DNA of 64,000 nt from NCBI GenBank assembly GCA_027563935.2, contig JANVAS020000231.1, forward strand, positions 12,232,001 through 12,296,000. Reading direction: 5' to 3'. This DNA is from Costus lasius (lineage: Eukaryota; Streptophyta; Magnoliopsida; Zingiberales; Costaceae). This document shows, piece by piece, positions 1 through 10,637 of the stretch; the stretch's first letter is position 1; each line of letters opens with the position of its first letter. Under the pieces are notes generated by a model that worked only from the letters and a program-made list of their open reading frames with translations, did not search any database and was not told where the DNA came from. The position numbers and the translations under genes were made by a program.

Positions 1-230
1 TTATTAAGAATAAGATCAATGTTATAATTAAGAATGAGAATAAGATTAATAACAATTAAGGCTCATAATCGAGTTCAAAATTTTTATCATGATTAGATTA
101 ATATCAATATCAATAACAATATTAAGATTGAAGACCAAGATTACAAACAAGATCAAAATCGAGTTTAAGATTAAGATTAAAAAGAAGATAAAGATGAATA
201 TCATAAGAAGAAGTTTGAAAAAATGATTAA

Positions 231-256
231 AATCATGATCAACATCATGATCATGG
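231..256. repeat. Overlapping short palindromes built on ATCATGAT / CATGATCATG
   Basis: This stretch contains the perfect palindromes atcatgat (232-239) and catgatcatg (246-255) either side of 'caac', so the segment can pair with itself in more than one way. It recurs in nearly every monomer. A few monomers break the second palindrome, for example those with 'catgagaatgg' near 1233 or 'catgaatatggg' at 37711 and 42148. Whether it has a role, such as protein binding or local cruciform formation, is unknown. Confidence 0.7.
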
Positions 257-263
257 ACAAAAT

Positions 264-282
264 CAATATTAAATTAATATTG
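264..282. repeat. Inverted repeat, 8-base arms, 3-base loop
   Basis: The arms caatatta (264-271) and taatattg (275-282) are exact reverse complements around 'aat'. It is followed at 288-299 by a second small dyad, tgata-aa-tatca. Both recur once per monomer, so the array presents about 130 regularly spaced dyads. The arms are all A/T apart from the outermost base pair, so the hairpin would be weak. Some monomers carry arm mutations, such as 'caatgttaaa' at 38221 and 39207. Confidence 0.75.
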
Positions 283-296
283 CAATATGATAAATA

Positions 297-789
297 TCAA
301 ATATGGATCATAATCAAGATCAATATCCTCATCATTAAAAGATCAAGATAAAGATAAATAATAATATCAAGATTGAAAATCAATATTACCACAGAGATCA
401 AAATCGAGTTTAAGATGAATATTAGGAGTAAGATAAATATGAAGATTAGAAGATTAAAACTGAAATCTGAGATCAAAATGAAGATAAAGATAATTATCAA
501 GAATAAGATCAATGTTATAATTAAGAATGAGAATAAGATTAATAACAATTAAAGCTCATAATCGAGTTCAAAATTTTCATCATGATTAGATCAATATCAA
601 TATCAATAAAAATATTAAGATTAAAGACCAAGATTACAAACAAGATCAAAATCGAGTTTAAGATTAAGATTAAAAAGAAGATAAAGATGAATATCATAAG
701 AAGAAGTTTGAAAAAATGATTAAAATCATGATCAACATCATGATCATGGACAAAATCAATATTAAATTAATATTGCAATATGATAAATA
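297..789. repeat. Reference monomer, S subfamily
   Basis: One complete monomer in the register used here. In the S subfamily the region near 450-485 reads 'aactgaaatctgag' followed by 'aaaatgaagat', and the region near 357-368 reads 'aaataataatatc'. Its minus strand holds an open frame from a TTG at about 548 to a TGA at 297-299, which encodes a peptide made almost only of Ile, Leu and Phe with a Ser at the position that is Gly in the other subfamily. I treat this frame as a by-product of base composition. S monomers are the commoner class in the window. Confidence 0.85.
309..556. repeat. Half-unit B of the monomer (ancestral subrepeat)
   Basis: This is the partner of half-unit A, 248 bases long. 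The 'cataatc' that opens it is followed by the same pattern of bases as at 64 and 557: 'tcatcat' and 'agatcaa' fall at matching places. It contains the 22-base core at 395-416 and the 'accacagag' landmark, and it carries nearly all of the sites that separate the S and G subfamilies. Similarity between the halves is clear over the core and the first third and weaker in the last third. Confidence 0.8.
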
Positions 790-1282
790 TCAAATATGGA
801 TCATAATCAAGATCAATATCCTCATCATTAAAAGATCAAGATAAAGATAAATAATAATATCAAGATTGAAAATCAATATTACCACAGAGATCAAAATCGA
901 GTTTAAGATGAATATTAGGAGTAAGATAAATATGAAGATTAGAAGATTAAAACCGAAATCGGAGATCAAAATAAAGATGAAGATAATTATCAAGAATAAG
1001 ATCAATGTTATAATTAAGAATGAGAATAAGATTAATAACAATTAAAGCTCATAATCGAGTTCAAAATTTTCATCATGATTAGATCAATATCAATATCAAT
1101 GAAAATATTAAGATTAAAGACCAAGATTACAAACAAGATCAAAATCGAGTTTAAGATTAAGATTAAAAAGAAGATAAAGATGAATATCATAAGGAGAAGT
1201 TTGAAAAAATGATTAAAATCATGATCAACATCATGAGAATGGACAAAATCAATATTAAATTAATATTGCAAAATGATAAATA

Positions 1283-4240
1283 TCAAATATGGATCATAAT
1301 CAAGATCAATATCCTCATCATTAAAAGATCAAGATAAAGATAAATAATAATATCAAGATTGAAAATCAATATTACCACAGAGATCAAAATCGACTTTATG
1401 ATGAATATTAGGAGTAAGATAAATATGAAGATTAGAAGATTAAAACTGAAATCTGAGATCAAAATGAAGATGAAGATAATTATTAAGAATAAGATCAATG
1501 TTATAATTAAGAATGAGAATAAGATTAATAACAATTAAGGCTCATAATCGAGTTCAAAATTTTTATCATGATTAGATTAATATCAATATCAATAACAATA
1601 TTAAGATTGAAGACCAAGATTACAAACAAGATCAAAATCTAGTTTAAGATTAAGATTAAAAAGAAGATAAAGATGAATATCATAAGAAGAAGTTTGAAAA
1701 AATGATTAAAATCATGATCAACATCATGATCATGGACAAAATCAATATTAAATTAATATTGCAAAATGATAAATATCAAATATGGATCATAATCAAGATC
1801 AATATCCTAATCATTAAAAGATCAAGATAAAGATAAATATTAATATCAAGATTGAAAATCAATATTACCACAGAGATCAAAATCGAGTTTTAGAAGAATA
1901 TTAGGAGTAAGATAAATATGAAGATTAGAAGATTAAAACCAAAATCGGAGATCAAAATAAAGATGAAGATAATTATCAAGAATAAGATCAATGTTATAAT
2001 TAAGAATGAGAATAAGATTAATAACAATTAAAGCTCATAATCGAGTTCAAAATTTTCATCATCATTAGATCAATATCAATATCAATAAAAATATTAAGAT
2101 TAAAGACCAAGATTACAAACAAGATCAAAATCGAGTTTAAGATTAAGATTAAAAAGAAGATAAAGATGAATATCATAAGAAAAACTTCGAAAAAATGATT
2201 AAAATCATGATCAACATCATGATCATGGACAAAATCAATATTAAATTAATATTTCAATATGATAAATATTAAATATGGATCATAATCAAGATCAATATCC
2301 TCATCATTAAAAGATCAAGATAAAGATAAATAATAATATCAAGATTGAAAATCAATATTACCACAGAGATCAAAATCGACTTTAAGATGAATATTAGGAG
2401 TAAGATAAATATGAAGATTAGAAGATTAAAACTGAAATCTGAGATCAAAATGAAGATGAAGATAATTATCAAGAATAAGATCAATGTTATAATTAAGAAT
2501 GAGAATAAGATTAATAACAATTAAAGCTCATAATCGAGTTCAAAATTTTCATCATGATTAGATCAATATCAATATCAATAAAAATATTAAGATTAAAGAC
2601 CAAGATTACAAACAAGATCAAAATCGAGTTTAAGATTAAGATTAAAAAGAAGATAAAGATGAATATCATAAGGAGAAGTTTGAAAAAATGATTAAAATCA
2701 TGATCAACATCATGATAATGGACAAAATCAATATTAAATTAATATTGCAAAATGATAAATATCAAATATGGATCATAATCAAGATCAATATCCTCATCAT
2801 TAAAAGATCAAGATAAAGATAAATAATAATATCAAGATTGAAAATCAATATTACCACAGAGATCAAAATCGACTTTATGATGAATATTAGGAGTAAGATA
2901 AATATGAAGATTAGAAGATTAAAACTGAAATCTGAGATCAAAATGAAGATGAAGATAATTATTAAGAATAAGATCAATGTTATAATTAAGAATGAGAATA
3001 AGATTAATAACAATTAAGGCTCATAATCGAGTTCAAAATTTTTATCATGATTAGATTAATATCAATATCAATAACAATATTAAGATTGAAGACCAAGATT
3101 ACAAACAAGATCAAAATCTAGTTTAAGATTAAGATTAAAAAGAAGATAAAGATGAATATGATAAGAAGAAGTTTGAAAAAATGATTAAAATCATGATCAA
3201 CATCATGATCATGGACAAAATCAATATTAAATTAATATTGCAAAATGATAAATATCAAATATGGATCATAATCAAGATCAATATCCTCATCATTAAAAGA
3301 TCAAGATAAAGATAAATATTAATATCAAGATTGAAAATCAATATTACCACAGAGATCAAAATCGAGTTTTAGAAGAATATTAGGAGTAAGATAAATATGA
3401 AGATTAGAAGATTAAAACCAAAATCGGAGATCAAAATAAAGATGAAGATAATTATCAAGAATAAGATCAATGTTATAATTAAGAATGAGAATAAGATTAA
3501 TAACAATTAAAGCTCATAATCGAGTTCAAAATTTTCATCATCATTAGATCAATATCAATATCAATAAAAATATTAAGATTAAAGACCAAGATTACAAACA
3601 AGATCAAAATCGAGTTTAAGATTAAGATTAAAAAGAAGATAAAGATGAATATCATAAGAAAAACTTCGAAAAAATGATTAAAATCATGATCAACATCATG
3701 ATCATGGACAAAATCAATATTAAATTAATATTTCAATATGATAAATATCAAATATGGATCATAATCAACATCAATATCCTCATCATTAAAAGATCAAGAT
3801 AAAGATAAATAATAATATCAAGATTGAAAATCAATATTACCACAGAGATCAAAATCGACTTTAAGATGAATATTAGGAGTAAGATAAATATGAAGATTAG
3901 AAGATTAAAACTGAAATCTGAGATCAAAATGAAGATGAAGATAATTATCAAGAATAAGATCAATGTTATAATTAAGAATGAGAATAAGATTAATAACAAT
4001 TAAAGCTCATAATCGAGTTCAAAATTTTCATCATGATTAGATCAATATCAATATCAATAAAAATATTAAGATTAAAGACCAAGATTACAAACAAGATCAA
4101 AATCGAGTTTAAGATTAAGATTAAAAAGAAGATAAAGATGAATATCATAAGGAGAAGTTTGAAAAAATGATTAAAATCATGATCAACATCATGATAATGG
4201 ACAAAATCAATATTAAATTAATATTGCAAAATGATAAATA
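1283..4240. repeat. Three-monomer (1,479-bp) tandem duplication
   Basis: Monomers at 1283, 1776 and 2269 are repeated in order at 2762, 3255 and 4240-minus-one-unit (3748). Shared markers are the 'cgactttatgatg' variant in the first member, 'tctagttt' near 1637 and 3116, the 'gagttttagaag' variant that puts a stop in the minus-strand frame near 1890 and 3369, and 'aaaacttcg' near 2182 and 3661. Copies differ at a few sites, such as 'cctaatcatt' near 1806 against 'cctcatcatt'. Related trimers without the stop occur at 5718-7196. The block was copied whole into 11634-14591 by the larger duplication. Confidence 0.8.
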
Positions 4241-4731
4241 TCAAATATGGATCATAATCAAGATCAATATCCTCATCATTAAAAGATCAAGATAAAGATA
4301 AAATAATATCAAGATTGAAAATCAATATTACCACAGAGATCAAAATCGACTTTATGATGAATATTAGGAGTAAGATAAATATGAAGATTAGAAGATTAAA
4401 ACTGAAATCTGAGATCAAAATGAAGATGAAGATAATTATTAAGAATAAGATCAATGTTATAATTAAGAATGAGAATAAGATTAATAACAATTAAGGCTCA
4501 TAATCGAGTTCAAAATTTTTATCATGATTAGATTAATATCAATATCAATAACAATATTAAGATTGAAGACCAAGATTACAAACAAGATCAAAATCGAGTT
4601 TAAGATTAAGATTAAAAAGAAGATAAAGATGAATATCATAAGAAGAAGTTTGAAAAAATGATTAAAATCATGATCAACATCATGATCATGGACAAAATCA
4701 ATATTAAATTAATATTGCAATATGATAAATA
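4239..4731. repeat. Monomer with a 2-base deletion (491 bp)
   Basis: Near 4297-4304 the usual 'gataaataataatatc' is shortened to 'gataaaataatatc', which shifts the register of every later monomer by two. The identical deletion occurs near 14648-14655 in copy B of the 10.35-kb segment, so the two are one event copied by duplication. The minus-strand frame is shifted near its end and is shortened to 67 codons. Confidence 0.85.
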
Positions 4732-6210
4732 TCAAATATGGATCATAATCAAGATCAATATCCTCATCATTAAAAGATCAAGATAAAGATAAATAATAAT
4801 ATCAAGATTGAAAATCAATATTACCACAGAGATCAAAATCGAGTTTAAGATGAATATTAGGAGTAAGATAAATATGAAGATTAGAAGATTAAAACTGAAA
4901 TCTGAGATCAAAATGAAGATAAAGATAATTATCAAGAATAAGATCAATGTTATAATTAAGAATGAGAATAAGATTAATAACAATTAAAGCTCATAATCGA
5001 GTTCAAAATTTTCATCATCATTAGATCAATATCAATATCAATAAAAATATTAAGATTAAAGACCAAGATTACAAACAAGATCAAAATCGAGTTTAAGATT
5101 AAGATTAAAAAGAAGATAAAGATGAATATCATAAGAAGAAGTTTGAAAAAATGATTAAAATCATGATCAACATCATGATCATGGACAAAATCAATATTAA
5201 ATTAATATTGCAATATGATAAATATCAAATATGGATCATAATCAAGATCAATATCCTCATCATTAAAAGATCAAGATAAAGATAAATAATAATATCAAGA
5301 TTGAAAATCAATATTACCACAGAGATCAAAATCGACTTTAAGATGAATATTAGGAGTAAGATAAATATGAAGATTAGAAGATTAAAACCGAAATCGGAGA
5401 TCAAAATAAAGATGAAGATAATTATCAAGAATAAGATCAATGTTATAATTAAGAATGAGAATAAGATTAATAACAATTAAAGCTCATAATCGAGTTCAAA
5501 ATTTTCATCATCATTAGATCAATATCAATATCAATAAAAATATTAAGATTAAAGACCAAGATTACAAACAAGATCAAAATCGAGTTTAAGATTAAGATTA
5601 AAAAGAAGATAAAGATGAATATCATAAGGAGAAGTTTGAAAAAATGATTAAAATCATGATCAACATCATGATAATGGACAAAATCAATATTAAATTAATA
5701 TTGCAAAATGATAAATATCAAATATGGATCATAATCAAGATCAATATCCTCATCATTAAAAGATCAAGATAAAGATAAATAATAATATCAAGATTGAAAA
5801 TCAATATTACCACAGAGATCAAAATCGACTTTATGATGAATATTAGGAGTAAGATAAATATGAAGATTAGAAGATTAAAACTGAAATCTGAGATCAAAAT
5901 GAAGATGAAGATAATTATTAAGAATAAGATCAATGTTATAATTAAGAATGAGAATAAGATTAATAACAATTAAGGCTCATAATCGAGTTCAAAATTTTTA
6001 TCATGATTAGATTAATATCAATATCAATAACAATATTAAGATTGAAGACCAAGATTACAAACAAGATCAAAATCGAGTTTAAGATTAAGATTAAAAAGAA
6101 GATAAAGATGAATATCATAAGAAGAAGTTTGAAAAAATGATTAAAATCATGATCAACATCATGATCATGGACAAAATCAATATTAAATTAATATTGCAAA
6201 ATGATAAATA

Positions 6211-6703
6211 TCAAATATGGATCATAATCAAGATCAATATCCTCATCATTAAAAGATCAAGATAAAGATAAATATTAATATCAAGATTGAAAATCAATAT
6301 TACCACAGAGATCAAAATCGAGTTTAAGAAGAATATTAGGAGTAAGATAAATATGAAGATTAGAAGATTAAAACCGAAATCGGAGATCAAAATAAAGATG
6401 AAGATAATTATCAAGAATAAGATCAATGTTATAATTAAGAATGAGAATAAGATTAATAACAATTAAAGCTCATAATCGAGTTCAAAATTTTCATCATCAT
6501 TAGATCAATATCAATATCAATAAAAATATTAAGATTAAAGACCAAGATTACAAACAAGATCAAAATAGAGTTTAAGATTAAGATTAAAAAGAAGATAAAG
6601 ATGAATATCATAAGAAAAACTTCGAAAAAATGATTAAAATCATGATCAACATCATGATCATGGACAAAATCAATATTAAATTAATATTGCAATATGATAA
6701 ATA
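6211..6703. repeat. Reference monomer, G subfamily
   Basis: A full example of the second subfamily. Against the S type it has 'aaatattaatatc' for 'aaataataatatc', 'gaagaatatt' for 'gatgaatatt', and 'accgaaatcggag' followed by 'aaaataaagat' for 'actgaaatctgag' followed by 'aaaatgaagat'. The ccgaaatcgg at 6374-6383 is a 10-base dyad with two CpG sites that S monomers lack. The variants usually travel together, but mixed monomers occur, for example 10155-10647 and 19027-19519, which read 'accgaaatctgag' then 'gaagacgaag'. Mixed types point to conversion or crossing-over inside monomers. Confidence 0.8.
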
Positions 6704-9700
6704 TCAAATATGGATCATAATCAAGATCAATATCCTCATCATTAAAAGATCAAGATAAAGATAAATAATAATATCAAGATTGAAAATCAATATTACCACA
6801 GAGATCAAAATCGACTTTAAGATGAATATTAGGAGTAAGATAAATATGAAGATTAGAAGATTAAAACTGAAATCTGAGATCAAAATGAAGATGAAGATAA
6901 TTATCAAGAATAAGATCAATGTTATAATTAAGAATGAGAATAAGATTAATAACAATTAAAGCTCATAATCGAGTTCAAAATTTTCATCATGATTAGATCA
7001 ATATCAATATCAATAAAAATATTAAGATTAATGACCAAGATTACAAACAAGATCAAAATCGAGTTTAAGATTAAGATTAAAAAGAAGATAAAGATGAATA
7101 TCATAAGAAGAAGTTTGAAAAAATGATTAAAATCATGATCAACATCATGATCATGGACAAAATCAATATTAAATTAATATTGCAATATGATAAATATCAA
7201 ATATGGATCATAATCAAGATCAATATCCTCATCATTAAAAGATCAAGATAAAGATAAATAATAATATCAAGATTGAAAATCAATATTACCACAGAGATCA
7301 AAATCGAGTTTAAGATGAATATTAGGAGTAAGATAAATATGAAGATTAGAAGATTAAAACTGAAATCTGAGATCAAAATGAAGATGAAGATAATTATCAA
7401 GAATAAGATCAATGTTATAATTAAGAATGAGAAGATGATTAACAACAATTAAAGCTCATAATCGAGTTCAAAATTTTTATCATGATTGGATTAATATCAA
7501 TATCAATAACAATATTAAGATTGAAGACCAAGATTACAAACAAGATCAAAATCGAGTTTAAGATTAAGATTAAAAAGAAGATAAAGATGAATATCATAAG
7601 AAGAAGTTTGAAAAAATGATTAAAATCATGATCAACATCATGATCATGGACAAAATCAATATTAAATTAATATTGCAAAATGATAAATATCAAATATGGA
7701 TCATAATCAAGATCAATATCCTCATCATTAAAAGATCAAGATAAAGATAAATATTAATATCAAGATTGAAAATCAATATTACCACAGAGATCAAAATCGA
7801 GTTTAAGAAGAATATTAGGAGTAAGATAAATATGATGATTAGAAGATTAAAACCGAAATCGGAGATCAAAATAAAGATGAAGATAATTATCAAGAATAAG
7901 ATCAATGTTATAATTAAGAATGAGAATAAGATTAATAACAATTAAAGCTCATAATCGAGTTCAAAATATTCGTCATGATTAGATCAATATCAATATCAAT
8001 AAAAATATTAAGATTAAAGACCAAGATTACAAACAAGATCAAAATCGAGTTTAAGATTAAGATTAAAAAGAAGATAAAGATGAATATCATAAGGAGAAGT
8101 TTGAAAAAATGATTAAAATCATGATCAACATCATGATCATGGACAAAATCAATATTAAATTAATATTGCAATATGATAAATATCAAATATGGATCATAAT
8201 CAAGATCAATATCCTCATCATTAAAAGATCAAGATAAAGATAAATAATAATATCAAGATTGAAAATCAATATTACCACAGAGATCAAAATCGAGTTTAAG
8301 ATGAATATTAGGAGTAAGATAAATATGAAGATTAGAAGATTAAAACTGAAATCTGAGATCAAAATGAAGATGAAGATAATTATAAAGAATAAGATCAATG
8401 TTATAATTAAGAATGAGAATATGATTAATAACAATTAAGGCTCATAATCGAGTTCAAAATTTTCATCATGATTAGATTAATATCAATATCAATAACAATA
8501 TTAAGATTAAAGACCAAGATTACAAACAAGATCAAAATCGAGTTTAAGATTAAGATTAAAAAGAAGATAAAGATGAATATCATAAGAAGAAGTTTGAAAA
8601 AATGATTAAAATCATGATCAACATCATGATCATGGACAAAATCAATATTAAATTAATATTGCTATATGATAAATATCAAATATGGATCATAATCAAGATC
8701 AATATCCTCATCATTAAAAGATCAAGATAAAGATAAATAATAATATCAAGATTGAAAATCAATATTACCACAGAGATCAAAATCGAGTTTAAGATGAATA
8801 TTAGGAGTAAGATAAATATGAAGATTAGAAGATTAAAACTGAAATCTGAGATCAAAATGAAGATAAAGATAATTATCAAGAATAAGATCAATGTTATAAT
8901 TAAGAATGAGAAAATGATTAACAACAATTAAGGCTCATAATCGAGTTCAAAATTTTTATCATGATTAGATTAATATCAATATCAATAACAATATTAAGAT
9001 TGAAGACCAAGATTACAAACAAGATCAAAATCGAGTTTAAGATTAAGATTAAAAAGAAGATAAAAATGAATATCATAAGAAGAAGTTTGAAAAAATGATT
9101 AAAATCATGATCAACATCATGATCATTGACAAAATCAATATTAAATTAATATTGCAATATGATAAATATCAAATATGGATCATAATCAAGATCAATATCC
9201 TCATCATTAAAAGATCAAGATAAAGATAAATATTAATATCAACATTGAAAATCAATATTACCACAGAGATCAAAATCGAGTTTAAGAAGAATATTAGGAG
9301 TAAGATAAATATGAAAATTAGAAGATTAAAACCGAAATCGGAGATCAAAATAAAGATGAAGATAATTATCAAGAATAAGATCAATGTTATAATTAAGAAT
9401 GAGAATAAGATTAATAACAATTAAAGCTCATAATCGAGTTCAAAATTTTCATCATGATTAGATCAATATCAATATCAATAAAAATATTAAGATTAAAGAC
9501 CAAGATTACAAACAAGATCAAAATCGAGTTTAAGATTAAGATTAAAAAGAAGATAAAGATGAATATCATAAGAAGAAGTTTGAAAAAATGATTAAAATCA
9601 TGATCAACATCATGATCATGGCCAAAATCAATATTAAATTAATATTGCAATATGATAAATATCAAATATGGATCATAATCAATATCAATATCCTCATCAT

Positions 9701-10637
9701 TAAAAGATCAAGATAAAAATAAATAATAATTTCAAGATTGAAAATCAATATTACCACAGAGATCAAAATCGAGTTTAAGATGAATATTAGGAGTAAGATA
9801 AATATGAAGACTAGAAGATTAAAACTGAAATCTGAGATCAAAATGAAGATGAAGATAATTATCAAGAATAAGATCAATGTTATAATTAAGAATGAGAATA
9901 TGATTAATAACAATTAAGGCTCATAATCGAGTTCAAAATTTTCATCATGATTAGATTAATATCAATATCAATAACAATATTAAGATTGAAGACCAAGATT
10001 AGAAACAAGATCAAAATCGAGTTTAAGATTAAGATTAAAAAGAAGATAAAAATGAATATCATAAGAAGAAGTTTAAAAAAATGATTAAAATCATGATCAA
10101 CATCATGATCATGGACAAAATCAATATTAAATTAATATTGCAATATGATAAATATCAAATATGGATCATAATCAAGATCAATATCCTCATCATTAAAAGT
10201 TCAAGATAAAGATAAATATTAATATCAAGATTGAAAATCAATATTACCACAGAGATCAAAATCGAGTTTAAGAAGAATATTAGGAGTAAGATAAATATGA
10301 AGATTAGAAGATTAAAACCGAAATCTGAGATCAAAATGAAGACGAAGATAATTATCAATAATAAGATCAATGTTATAATTAAGAATGAGAATATGATTAA
10401 TAACAATTAAGGCTCATAATCTAGTTCAAAATTTTCATCATGATTAGATTAATATCAATATCAATAACAATATTAAGATTGAAGACCAAGATTACAAACA
10501 AGATCAAAATCGAGTTTAAGATTAAGATTAAAAAGAAGATAAAGATGAATATCATAAGAAGAAGTTTGAAAAAATGATTAAAATCATGATCAACATCATG
10601 ATCATGGCCAAAATCAATATTAAAATAATATTGCAAA

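Larger units (their letters stand above)
1..286. repeat. Left-edge partial monomer
   Basis: This is the 3' part of a monomer cut by the window edge. It carries the 'aaggctcat', 'gattagattaat', 'aacaat' and 'attgaag' set of linked variants. When aligned at the 10,351-base offset (position 1 to 10352) it differs from the second copy at several sites, among them 286 against 10637. The large duplication that starts next therefore does not extend into it. Confidence 0.9.
64..308. repeat. Half-unit A of the monomer (ancestral subrepeat)
   Basis: The 493-bp monomer is two diverged half-units. This half begins at 'cataatcgagttc' (64), and its partner begins at 'cataatcaagatc' (309). A 22-base core starting 'agatcaaaatcgag' is identical at 150-171 (this half) and 395-416 (the other half), 245 bases apart. 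On the minus strand the two halves also give similar peptides, ending in LIMMKIL here and LLMMRIL in the other. This half contains the dyad-rich segment at 231-299. It comes in two linked haplotypes: 'aaggctcat, gattaat, aacaat, attgaag' and 'aaagctcat, gatcaat, aaaaat, attaaag'. Confidence 0.8.
287..10637. repeat. Copy A of a 10,351-bp higher-order segment (21 monomers)
   Basis: Everything from 287 to about 7649 reappears 10,351 bases further on. The length is 21 x 493 minus 2, because one monomer carries a 2-base deletion near 4300 that is reproduced near 14651. Rare markers shared by both copies include 'catgagaatgg' (near 1233 and 11584), 'gagttttagaag' (near 1886 and 12237), 'aaaacttcg' (near 2182 and 12533), 'caacatcaat' (near 3767 and 14118) and 'gattggatt' (near 7485 and 17836). 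By eye I find about eight single-base differences over the matching 7.3 kb, so the copies are roughly 99.9% identical and the duplication is recent. The part at 7650-10637 is only partly kept in the second copy. Confidence 0.88.
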
